A DNA stretch of 64,000 bases from a virus. The notes under the pieces are model-generated. The model searched no databases and was not told the origin of the DNA. It was given only the letters and a program-made list of their open reading frames with translations. This document shows, one piece after another, positions 7,281 to 14,945 of this stretch; position 1 is the first letter of the stretch, and every line of letters begins with the position of its first letter. The DNA is taken from the IMG/VR virus record IMGVR_UViG_3300029922_000014, positions 1-64,000 of that record; one strand, given 5' to 3'. The position numbers and the translations under genes were made by a program.

Positions 7281-7646
7281 TTAGCTTGGGTTCAACCCCA
7301 GGCGGCGCCTTTCGGCATTGCGGCGGATGGATTCGAGAACGGCTTCCGACTTTTCCTTGGCCGTCGGCGGCTTGGGAGCTTCCAGGCCTTGGGCAATTTG
7401 CAGGCGCAGCAGGTGAAGTGCACGATGGGGATCGGGCGGATCGGTGCCTTCACCGGTCACCTTGGTATCCAAGCCACGCACTTCCCAGGTGTTTTCCTTG
7501 TGGTCGACGAACGCCCGCAGGTCAGGCCAATCACCCCGGTGGCGGTCGAATGAATCAGGAAGCTGGAGATAGAACTGCACCCGGTCTTCAGCCGACGGCA
7601 CACGCCCGGGAACCTTCATCGCACGCCAAAAGGGGGTCTTGATCAC
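7281..7646 (-). CDS. Hypothetical protein
   Basis: 121 residues from a GTG at 7646 that overlaps the preceding TGA (GTGA) and has GGAGAG upstream. Highly charged, with an Arg-rich C-terminus (ESIRRNAERRRLG). The middle (FYLQLPDSFDRHRGDWPDLRAFVDH) is not assigned to a family. Confidence 0.65.
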   Translation of the reverse strand: MIKTPFWRAMKVPGRVPSAEDRVQFYLQLPDSFDRHRGDWPDLRAFVDHKENTWEVRGLDTKVTGEGTDPPDPHRALHLLRLQIAQGLEAPKPPTAKEKSEAVLESIRRNAERRRLGLNPS

Positions 7647-7900
7647 GCAACGCTCTCCACAACTGCATTTTTCACGTGAAACCAGCGGAACGACGGAAAG
7701 TCCCACTCAGGGCGTCGAGAAAAGATGATGCTCGCGACGACGCGACGACGAATGATGCGCCGTTGTTGCTCAACAGTGAGCGCGCCCCAGCGCATCGAGA
7801 TTGCCGTCGGAGGGTTCATGGCGCTTTCACAAATAGCAGTTTGGAGGGTACCAGCCTCGCGAAGGCGTGCATCCAGGTTTCGGAGTTCTTCGATGTCCAT
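7643..7900 (-). CDS. Hypothetical small protein
   Basis: 85 residues, starting two bases after the preceding stop. It begins with a predicted helix (MDIEELRNLDARLREAG) and is basic in the centre (QQRRIIRRRVV). No known motif; probably translated by coupling within the 8061-6500 unit. Confidence 0.65.
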   Translation of the reverse strand: MDIEELRNLDARLREAGTLQTAICESAMNPPTAISMRWGALTVEQQRRIIRRRVVASIIFSRRPEWDFPSFRWFHVKNAVVESVA

Positions 7901-7902
7901 GG

Positions 7903-8061
7903 TCAGTTCTGCGAGAAGTTTTGGTTCTGGCGTTCCGAGCGCAAGCGTTCACGTGCCTGGACGCTGCGGTTGAAGTCAACCTGCGCCCGGCCGAAGGTGT
8001 AACCCACGACGACGCCACAAAGCATCATGCCGATGGCGATCCAGAGAATAGGGTCAGACAT
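7903..8061 (-). CDS. Small single-span membrane protein
   Basis: 52 residues from the ATG at 8061, with AGGAG in place. A hydrophobic segment (WIAIGMMLCGVVVGYTFG, about residues 7-24) is followed by a basic, Gln/Arg-rich helix. It is the first gene after the promoter at 8101-8153. Holin or spanin-like roles are conceivable, but length alone does not support either. Confidence 0.7.
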   Translation of the reverse strand: MSDPILWIAIGMMLCGVVVGYTFGRAQVDFNRSVQARERLRSERQNQNFSQN

Positions 8062-8072
8062 GGTTGGCTCCT

Positions 8073-8085
8073 GGTCCAGGGGACC
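8073..8085 (-). promoter_or_regulatory. Leader stem-loop GGTCC-N3-GGACC
   Basis: Same five-base-pair stem as at 41, 3042 and 5281, immediately before the AGGAG of the gene starting at 8061. Confidence 0.55.
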
Positions 8086-8100
8086 GTTGGTGTTGCCGGG

Positions 8101-8153
8101 ATCGTATGCCAACTGACATCGTGTCAATCGTCTGTTTCCGCGTCACGCAGAAA
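8101..8153 (-). promoter_or_regulatory. Composite promoter for the 8061-6500 unit
   Basis: Inverted repeat (8135-8153, one mismatch), 6 bp gap, palindrome ATTGACA-CGA-TGTCAGT (8112-8128) with -35 TTGACA, 15 bp spacer, and -10 TACGAT (8106-8101). Confidence 0.75.
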
Positions 8154-8158
8154 GTCGG

Positions 8159-8515
8159 TCAATACCCGCCCGGAATCGACCGATCCTGCACTTCGATCAC
8201 GCCCCAAGCCACGGTAAGCGGACCGGAGGGCATGACCGCAGTCAGGGTGAAGTTCCACGAACCAAGAACGCCGGTGAGGACGGGGGTGAAGGGAATCAGC
8301 ACCAAGCCGTTCGCCCAATCCGCAGGTGGGCTGTTGTAGCATTGGATTGGCGTGATCGGGTCGCCTTCAACCGGGTTCGCTTCAAGCTGAACCGCAGTCG
8401 CAGTCGACATGTCGAAGTATCCGGAGGACGACTGCGCGGAGCGCACCCGTACCAATTGACCGATGGTGTTGTTGTAAAACAACTCCAACCGCAGGTTTCC
8501 GAGAAGGGATGCCAT
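8159..8515 (-). CDS. Putative adsorption-apparatus structural protein
   Basis: 118 residues, beta-rich, with no catalytic motif. It starts with ATG after an AGGAG that overlaps the preceding stop. GVLGSWNFTLTAVMPSG and WGVIEVQD are strand-like. It is the last gene of the late fibre block before the composite promoter. Identity unknown. Confidence 0.65.
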   Translation of the reverse strand: MASLLGNLRLELFYNNTIGQLVRVRSAQSSSGYFDMSTATAVQLEANPVEGDPITPIQCYNSPPADWANGLVLIPFTPVLTGVLGSWNFTLTAVMPSGPLTVAWGVIEVQDRSIPGGY

Positions 8516-8524
8516 TACGTACTC

Positions 8525-9817
8525 CTAAAGGATATAATCGAGGAGATCAACGGAAACCTCCGCGTCATTCAAGAATACTTCCTCAGTCGCACCGATGATG
8601 GCGATGATCGAAGCGCCAGCACTGCCGTTTATGGTCGCGCTGCCGCTGACGATGGTTCCGGTCACCGTTTCGATGACGACCGCGACCACTACGAGAGCGG
8701 CGGGTTGCGCGGAAAGCGTTCCTGCCCCGGTCTCTTCAACCGCGCCGACACCTGCCATCGACGCCGCCCGCGCCTGAATTGTTCCGGCAACCACGACCGC
8801 GTCTGTCGCTGAACCTGCCATGGTTGCTGGCCGGGACAGGATGTTTCCGGTGCAGGTTTCTACAACCGCTGCGGTTCCTGCTATCGCGGCGGAGCCGCTG
8901 ATGAGCGTTCCTGCGCCTGTTTGCACCACGTGAATCGAACTGGTCCACGAAGCGCCTTGCGCGCTCAGCGTGCCAGAGGAGCGTTCCTGGACGTGCCCGA
9001 TTCCGGCAACTGCCGCTGCTTGGGCGACGATGGTTCCGGTCACGGTTTCGATGACGTGCCCTGAACCGGTTGTGGTTGCTGGCTGCGCCTGGAAATTACC
9101 GGACACCGCACGGGAGGCCTGTCCAGAACCTGCCATCGTGGCGGAGCCACTGACGATGGTACCGGTCACCTTTTCCGTGATGTGCCCGGTACCCGCCGTG
9201 GTGGCGTGCTGCCCGTTGAGACTTCCCGTGATGCCAGCATCGCGCAGGACAATGCCGACAACGGTTGCTGCCTGGGCGACGATGGTGCCAGTAACCGTTT
9301 CAACCGTCTTGCCTGCGCCTGCGACAGTGGCTGCGGTGGCGGTAAGGGATCCAGAACCTGATTCGTGCACAGAGGCTGTTGCAGCCATCGAAGCATTCTG
9401 GGCTGTCAGCACCCCAGTTGCAGTTTCAATGAGCCTTCCTGAGCCTGCCACAGCCCCTGATTGGGCTTGAATCGTGCCAGTGGTCTTCTCGTTGACGATG
9501 CCGATGCCAGCCACCGTCGCGGATTGGGCGGCAATGGTTCCCGTGACCGTTTCAACCGTCTTGCCCGTACCTGCGGCGGTTGCGGACTGTGCGGTAAGCG
9601 TACCGGAGCCGCGTTCGTTGACGGCGATGACAGCCGACATCGTCGCGGATTGCGCGGTGATGACACCGGCCGGGACAACGTCCAGGGTCGTGCCGTTGAC
9701 GACCGACGGAGAGCCGTTGAGCCAGTAGCGGAATCCGCCGGGGGACTGCCGGGTGGTTCCGACCGTCGGAAGGCCGCCAACCCAGTATTTGAACCCGCCC
9801 GTATCGAGAGCGCTCAT
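8525..9817 (-). CDS. Repetitive fibre-like protein (AQSAT repeats)
   Basis: 430 residues. After an N-terminal region with two copies of GGF[KR]YW, the protein consists of about 17 imperfect repeats of about 21 residues with consensus TGTI-x-AQSATVAG-x-G-x-VNE. Each repeat looks like a short hairpin of a beta-solenoid or fibrous stalk. Two or three copies of the same unit occur in the 17319-21071 protein. ATG with AAGGAG upstream. Likely a tail fibre or spike shaft; no receptor-binding tip domain is recognised. Confidence 0.75.
   Translation of the reverse strand: MSALDTGGFKYWVGGLPTVGTTRQSPGGFRYWLNGSPSVVNGTTLDVVPAGVITAQSATMSAVIAVNERGSGTLTAQSATAAGTGKTVETVTGTIAAQSATVAGIGIVNEKTTGTIQAQSGAVAGSGRLIETATGVLTAQNASMAATASVHESGSGSLTATAATVAGAGKTVETVTGTIVAQAATVVGIVLRDAGITGSLNGQHATTAGTGHITEKVTGTIVSGSATMAGSGQASRAVSGNFQAQPATTTGSGHVIETVTGTIVAQAAAVAGIGHVQERSSGTLSAQGASWTSSIHVVQTGAGTLISGSAAIAGTAAVVETCTGNILSRPATMAGSATDAVVVAGTIQARAASMAGVGAVEETGAGTLSAQPAALVVVAVVIETVTGTIVSGSATINGSAGASIIAIIGATEEVFLNDAEVSVDLLDYIL
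8560..9680 (-). repeat. Tandem coding repeats of about 63 bp
   Basis: The DNA underlying the AQSAT repeats is itself repetitive, e.g. recurrent GCGACGATGGTTCCGGTCAC-like stretches on the plus strand. This would favour slippage or recombination that changes repeat number. Confidence 0.75.
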
Positions 9818-9827
9818 CGGCGTCTCC

Positions 9828-12350
9828 TTACGACGGGATCAGGTCGTCGACGTTGATCCAACCAGCGGTACCGTTACAGACGACGGCGATGGTGATGACG
9901 CCGTCGTCTGTGGGTGAGCTTGTGGTGAAGCTGATGGTCTGTCCGGTGCCCGCGACGCCTGACCATGTGGCGAGGACGCTGTCGGTGGTGATGCCGAGAG
10001 CAATGTTGGCCTTCTGAACGATGGTCGGCGCCGATCCGTTGTAGGCTGCGCCGTCCCCGACCACGGACGTGCGGATCCACAACGTGCAGGTGACCGCAGC
10101 GCCGCTGTTGCAGCGCAGGCTGAGCAGGTTGACGGAGAAGCTGCCGACGGTCGCGCTGAGCGGGGTCAGGCGCGCGGCCGGGGATGAGGCGCCGAAGATG
10201 GCGGTATCGTAGGTCACGGTGCCGCCCGCGAAGTGCGTGCGGTGGCTGGCGGCGGTCTGCTTCCAGGCTTGATGCCCGAGGAAGCTCGCCGGGGTCATGA
10301 AGGCCTGACCGACGACCTCGACGCCGGTCGAGGCAAGGTTGCAGTCCAGGAACACGGCCTGGATGTCTGAGTTGCCGCCACTGGCGTAGATGCTCACGTC
10401 AGCGGTAGTGTGTGCGGTGCCGACCCCGAGTGTGCAGCCGATGAAGGTACAGTTCATCACGGGGAACCCTGGGTAGAACTGGAACCCGATGGGCTGCGCG
10501 AACGTACTGTCGCCAGCGAACACGCAGTTCAAGAACGTGGAGTTCACGATGGCGCCAGTGGAGGATGTCAGGCTGCCTAGAGTGCCGCCCGCGACGGAGC
10601 ATCCGACAGCCGTCAAAGTCCAGGTGACTCCGCTGATAATCCCGGCAGAAAACACAGTAAACCCTATGAGGCAGCGGCGCGAAACCGCAGTTATGGTTTG
10701 CGCGGCACCAGTGACTGCTGTGAGGATAGGGGCCACGAACGCCCATCCTCTGCTTCCGCAGGCGTGAGCGAGGTTGTTGCTCATGGTCAGGCTGGTGCTG
10801 CCGATGGCCACGTTGAAGCCGATCGCGCCAACTGTCATCGTGTTACCGGACAATGTCCCGATCCACACCCCGACATTTATGCCGTTCCCCGTGGTCAGGC
10901 TGCCGCCAGCGCTGATGTTGTTCGTTATGGTGATGCCAGTGACAGCCGAAGTGGTGAGCACCGAGATGAGATAGGCAGTCGACTTGAAGTTATAGAAGTT
11001 GTTCGAGTCGATCGTCAGGTTGTCGATTGTAGCCGAGCTAGTGACAATGCCGTTGGCGTTGGCGACGTTGATCGTGTCGTGGAATGAGCAGTACTGAATC
11101 GTCTTCGTGCCGGTGCTGCTGTTCGTGATCGCAAAGATGTTGATTGACGTGCTGCCGCCGAGCGCGGTGAACTCACAGTATTGGAAGGTGAACGGCGCGG
11201 TTGTCCCGTTGGTCTGAATATACCCGCCATTGGTCGCGTTTCCGCTGATCACAATCGAGCGGTTGAGCTTGATGACCTCGGCTTGGTTCGGGCTGGTGCC
11301 ACTGTGCGCGTTGGTCACCGCAGCGAAGCCCAGAGAGGTTCCGGAGATGGACGTCAGCGTGACCTTCTCTCCGTGAGAGTAGGTCTGGTCGGTGGCGTTG
11401 ATGGCGAGGACGTCACCAACCGCCCACCCGGTGGAAATGTTCGTGGTGGCAGCAGTTCCACTGGCAGAGAGATCCGCCGCCAGGAGCGCGCTGACGTTGG
11501 TGACCGTGTTCCCGACCATGTTGAACGCGGCCTGCCCCGTCAGGATGAGACCGTAGTTCGTTGCGGTGAGGGTGCCAGTGCCCTGCACAGTACCGGTCGA
11601 TGCGAGGTTGATCGCAAAGGCGCTGGTCGAGGCGAAGGAGTTGAAGTTCCACGTGGCGTTGCCCATGACCTCGATGTTGCCTGCACAGGTCATGACGTAG
11701 GCGGTCGAGGCTGTGGTCTGGTTCTGAAGCGTGCCACCGTGGCAGACCGCGATGGCGGTGGCGGAGATGGTGGACGGGCTGCCCCACGAGGTGTTCGCGG
11801 TTATATCGTAGGTCACGGTCCTGGTGGTCATCGTGGCCGCCGCCGTGCACTCTCCAGCCACGAGGAGGGTGTCCCCTGCGACGGGGGCGACGCCAGTGGT
11901 GGTGGTGCGTAGGTATCTGGACCAGTTATTGCCCGTGGCATTGCGGTAGGCGCTGATCTGGGAGGCTACGGATACGGAAAGTCTGACGACGTAATTCGTT
12001 GCGGCCAACAGGGTGTGGCTCGACGCGAACTTAAAGAAGACCCAGCCGTAGCGGAGTCCGGGAACGGTGATGTCGCTGACGTTTATGGTCACCGTGGCGA
12101 CACTGACGCTACTGGTGGAGTTGTACAGTTCGGCCGTGATGGTGCCACTGGGGCTCGCTGCACGGCTTAAGAACTTCACCGCGATCCCGTCTACCGTGAT
12201 GGCTCCGGGCTGGAACGTGGATGACGCGACCGGTGATGTCGTCAGGACCGTGGACGCAGCCTCAGAATCCAGGAACGACGTGCCATCCACAGCGGCCCAG
12301 GTGGCACCGGCGGAAAAGTTCCCATTGGCTGCGGCGGCGTAGATGGCCAT
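9828..12350 (-). CDS. Large beta-helix tail spike or fibre protein
   Basis: 840 residues, Ser/Thr/Asn/Ala-rich. The central part (about 200-560) shows repeated short strands with N-N-I and G-N-x-M turns (ITNNISAGGS, GNTMTVGAIGF, MSNNLAHACG), typical of right-handed parallel beta-helix proteins. N- and C-terminal regions look like beta-sandwiches. The ATG shares a base with the preceding TGA (TGATG). A receptor-binding or polysaccharide-binding spike is likely; no hydrolase active site can be named. Confidence 0.75.
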   Translation of the reverse strand: MAIYAAAANGNFSAGATWAAVDGTSFLDSEAASTVLTTSPVASSTFQPGAITVDGIAVKFLSRAASPSGTITAELYNSTSSVSVATVTINVSDITVPGLRYGWVFFKFASSHTLLAATNYVVRLSVSVASQISAYRNATGNNWSRYLRTTTTGVAPVAGDTLLVAGECTAAATMTTRTVTYDITANTSWGSPSTISATAIAVCHGGTLQNQTTASTAYVMTCAGNIEVMGNATWNFNSFASTSAFAINLASTGTVQGTGTLTATNYGLILTGQAAFNMVGNTVTNVSALLAADLSASGTAATTNISTGWAVGDVLAINATDQTYSHGEKVTLTSISGTSLGFAAVTNAHSGTSPNQAEVIKLNRSIVISGNATNGGYIQTNGTTAPFTFQYCEFTALGGSTSINIFAITNSSTGTKTIQYCSFHDTINVANANGIVTSSATIDNLTIDSNNFYNFKSTAYLISVLTTSAVTGITITNNISAGGSLTTGNGINVGVWIGTLSGNTMTVGAIGFNVAIGSTSLTMSNNLAHACGSRGWAFVAPILTAVTGAAQTITAVSRRCLIGFTVFSAGIISGVTWTLTAVGCSVAGGTLGSLTSSTGAIVNSTFLNCVFAGDSTFAQPIGFQFYPGFPVMNCTFIGCTLGVGTAHTTADVSIYASGGNSDIQAVFLDCNLASTGVEVVGQAFMTPASFLGHQAWKQTAASHRTHFAGGTVTYDTAIFGASSPAARLTPLSATVGSFSVNLLSLRCNSGAAVTCTLWIRTSVVGDGAAYNGSAPTIVQKANIALGITTDSVLATWSGVAGTGQTISFTTSSPTDDGVITIAVVCNGTAGWINVDDLIPS

Positions 12351-12691
12351 CAGTCACCCTGATCGGTGGTGTCGCCGCTGTCATCGGGCACGACGGGCGG
12401 CGGGGGAGGAACGGCTTGGTCGGGGTTGGCGCGGGCGAACTCGGCCAGCGCCAGGATCGCTGCGACCATGGCGCTGTTGGCTGCGGCTGGACCTTGGTTG
12501 GCCAGGATGCCGGCGTCGAGGGAGGGCATGTTGTAGGCGACCCAGGCGACCTCGACATCCGACGGCGCGTTGGCGTCCGCGCGGGCGAGGGCAGCCGCGG
12601 CGAGGATGACCGTGATGACCGCCTCACGCCCGCTGACCGCGGTGGACAGGAGCGCAGAAGTTCCGGCTGCAATCTCCGCGGGAGTTCCCAC
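12350..12691 (-). CDS. Small Ala/Pro-rich structural protein
   Basis: 113 residues from a GTG. The N-terminal 90 residues are Ala-rich and helical. The last 20 are PPPPPVVPDDSGD, a flexible acidic-proline tail. Coupled to the downstream beta-helix gene. Possibly a fibre chaperone or adaptor, by position only. Confidence 0.6.
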   Translation of the reverse strand: MGTPAEIAAGTSALLSTAVSGREAVITVILAAAALARADANAPSDVEVAWVAYNMPSLDAGILANQGPAAANSAMVAAILALAEFARANPDQAVPPPPPVVPDDSGDTTDQGD

Positions 12692-12696
12692 GGTAA

Positions 12697-13068
12697 TTAC
12701 GGCATCGCGTTGTAGACGAGCGAGGTCACGGACACGGTATCGCCCGAGGTGATGACGTTCGAGGACATGTTGATGTCACCGCCGGAGCCATTTCCAACGG
12801 AGCCGGTGATGACCAAGGCTGCCGCGTTGTTCTGCAACTGGAACACCGTCGCGGTTCCGGTTCCGGTAGCCGTGGCATTCGTGATGGCGTTGAAGGTCGA
12901 GGAACCGCTGGAAGCACCCGGCGCTGCGGTGGCGGAGAGCGCCAGCGTCGCCAGCACGCTCAAACCAGTGGTCATGAAGACCAGGGATCCGGCACCGCCG
13001 ACGTTTAGCAGGGCCAAAACGGCGTTTGCGGCGGCATTGCGGGCTGCGGTGCTGTGCGTGACGGCCAT
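12697..13068 (-). CDS. Small beta-rich phage structural protein
   Basis: 123 residues. It begins STAARNAAANAVLALLNVGG and continues with Thr/Ser/Gly-rich strands (GSLVFMTTG, AAALVITGSVG), a pattern common to small virion-associated proteins of unknown role near fibre genes. ATG start three bases after the preceding stop. Confidence 0.65.
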   Translation of the reverse strand: MAVTHSTAARNAAANAVLALLNVGGAGSLVFMTTGLSVLATLALSATAAPGASSGSSTFNAITNATATGTGTATVFQLQNNAAALVITGSVGNGSGGDINMSSNVITSGDTVSVTSLVYNAMP

Positions 13069-13071
13069 GGG

Positions 13072-14058
13072 TTATCCGATCTTGAAACCAGGGGGGAGGC
13101 GGAGGATTGACACGATGTCAGTCCGTGTGAGCGGTCCGAACGTGGTGGGGTTGATCACCTGGAAGCCAACCAAGAGGGGCAGGATGTAGCTTTCCGGGGG
13201 TGCCGGATCGCCATCGACTGCGGGCTTCTGGCCAACGATATTCAAGGTGGTCTTCGGGAGCAGCCCGACTGTCCCTGCCTGGATCGCATCAGCGACGGTT
13301 GGGATGATCTCGGCATTGAGCATCAGGCGCCCGGATGCGTCGATGGAGCAGGCAGTGGTGGTGTGGCCACAACCATCCACAGGCTTGCCGTCAACCGACC
13401 ACGTTGCGGCGATCGGGAACTCCTGCTTCTTGAGTTGACTCAGGAGCATGCCCACCACATCAGCGGCCCACACCACACCAAGCACGCTGGGCTTGTCGGC
13501 CACGATCACGGTGGGAAGGTTTCCGGTGAAGAGCGCGAAGCTGCCAGCCACACGCGGATTGGTGATCGCCTTCGGCAGATTGGCCGCCGCTACGGGGTCG
13601 AGGGTGGCCACCAAGGAGCCGTCGGCGGCGATGTCGCTAGGCTTGAGCAACAGCAGAGCGCTGACGCTGGGGTCCTCTTGATTCCAGACCACGACCAACG
13701 AGACGAAGTACGCGCCTGCTTCGATCTGCTTGATCAGTCCGGCCGAGGTGGAGATGGTCGCGCGCAGGGTACCGTCGAAGGTGGCGGTCACCGGAACCAC
13801 GGTTCCCACTTCGGTGGTGTGCGGATTGCCCTTGGTGCTGTCGGCGGCGTCGTAGTGCTTGAGGGGGATGTGGCCGGCGTTCAGGCTGGCGGCAAAGCTG
13901 ACGAAGTTGGCGGCGGTCAGGGCACGACCAGCGATCACGTCACCCGGTTTGGTACGAACGGTGATGACGGTGGTTCCGCGAGGACTGGTAACGCTCCCCT
14001 GCCCTGACCATTTGCCAGGGGGGAGCGCTTGCGGAGTGACGAGGGAGATGGTGGACAT
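13072..14058 (-). CDS. Fibre or tail accessory structural protein
   Basis: 328 residues from the ATG at 14058, which has AAGGAG at good spacing. The N-terminal part (GQGSVTSPRGTTVITVRTKPGDV) and later regions are beta-rich with no enzymatic motif. A CGHTTTACSID segment offers two cysteines. The copy of the genome-wide palindrome at 13106-13122 encodes T-D-I-V-S-I ten residues before the C-terminus. Confidence 0.7.
   Translation of the reverse strand: MSTISLVTPQALPPGKWSGQGSVTSPRGTTVITVRTKPGDVIAGRALTAANFVSFAASLNAGHIPLKHYDAADSTKGNPHTTEVGTVVPVTATFDGTLRATISTSAGLIKQIEAGAYFVSLVVVWNQEDPSVSALLLLKPSDIAADGSLVATLDPVAAANLPKAITNPRVAGSFALFTGNLPTVIVADKPSVLGVVWAADVVGMLLSQLKKQEFPIAATWSVDGKPVDGCGHTTTACSIDASGRLMLNAEIIPTVADAIQAGTVGLLPKTTLNIVGQKPAVDGDPAPPESYILPLLVGFQVINPTTFGPLTRTDIVSILRLPPGFKIG
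13106..13122. repeat. 17 bp palindrome, intragenic copy
   Basis: ATTGACA-CGA-TGTCAGT on the plus strand, inside the end of the gene 13072-14058 and read as D-I-V-S-I. No -10 follows, so it is not a promoter by the rule seen elsewhere. Confidence 0.85.
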
Positions 14059-14096
14059 GGGCGTCTCCTTGAAGTCTGGATGACGCTGAGGAAGCG

Positions 14097-14930
14097 TCAA
14101 CCTGGACGGGGAGTTACCATGCGCGCCGACTGTTCTTCAACAAGCTGACGCATGCGTGTCCTTGTCGTCGTTGCAGCACGCACCGCCGATACCTCGTGCG
14201 CGTCTAGAGGCACAATGGAAGCAGCGGTCGTGGCAAAATGGTCCTTGATGACGTTCTCTATCCCCAGGGCGCATTCTTCAATACGATCACGCAGGTTGCT
14301 GTGCTCACTGTAGTAGGGTTCGATGGTCGCCCACAGCCGGTCGCAAAGAACGAAGCGTTCACCTTGGTCAGGATAGGTCTCGAAGAAAAGGTCAGGGTCG
14401 AATGCGAGAGGAAAGGAGCGCAGTTGTTCGCGCATGTCGAACAGCGTAGCGCCGATCACAGTGCGCACCTTGTTGGCAATGTATGTTTCGCGTGAGGCAT
14501 AATTGTTCGCGGTCAGGGAACGATCAGCGATGGCAATCACCTGCTGCGCCAGCGTTTCGGTAAGGTGCATGCGCATCATGCGCAGTGACACGTTGCGATC
14601 CATCTGTCCGTTGGTGCGCTGAACCAGAACTCCGATCGACGAGGCCAGACGGTCGAGGGCGGCATTGGTCTGCTTCGAGTTCAGGTCTTCCTGTTCTGTG
14701 TGCTTGTACAGCGAAACCGCGAGATTATTCATGCTCTGGGTGTAGCTGTCCGCGCGTACGATCTTCGCAGCTTCAGCAGCGGCGGCGCGCTTTCCAGCAA
14801 TGTACCGCGTCACCAACAGATAGCCGATGATGACGCAGGTCATGAAGGCGATGAACGCCATCACATCGAAACGCAACGAGTTGATGACTTCGAGGAGTTT
14901 GCCAGCTTCGTCGGGTGTTGGGGCATCCAT
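14097..14930 (-). CDS. Membrane-anchored helical protein
   Basis: 277 residues. One membrane segment near the N-terminus (about residues 22-44, VMAFIAFMTCVIIGYLLVTRY) is followed by a long mostly helical, charged domain with many Arg/Glu and a Met-rich patch (RMMRMHLTE). ATG with AGGAG. It lies among fibre genes but does not look like a virion component. An inner-membrane protein acting in lysis or exclusion is possible; no family is recognised. Confidence 0.65.
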   Translation of the reverse strand: MDAPTPDEAGKLLEVINSLRFDVMAFIAFMTCVIIGYLLVTRYIAGKRAAAAEAAKIVRADSYTQSMNNLAVSLYKHTEQEDLNSKQTNAALDRLASSIGVLVQRTNGQMDRNVSLRMMRMHLTETLAQQVIAIADRSLTANNYASRETYIANKVRTVIGATLFDMREQLRSFPLAFDPDLFFETYPDQGERFVLCDRLWATIEPYYSEHSNLRDRIEECALGIENVIKDHFATTAASIVPLDAHEVSAVRAATTTRTRMRQLVEEQSARMVTPRPG

Positions 14931-14945
14931 GCAATGCTCCTGGGA

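Noticed and set aside
6479-7642. Long plus-strand ORF of 387 codons
   Set aside because: Shadow of the minus-strand structural genes; Gly/Asp/Arg-rich with no domain or start site.
8560-9680. Diversity-generating retroelement acting on the repetitive fibre gene
   Set aside because: No reverse transcriptase and no template/variable repeat pair with adenine-specific changes were seen.
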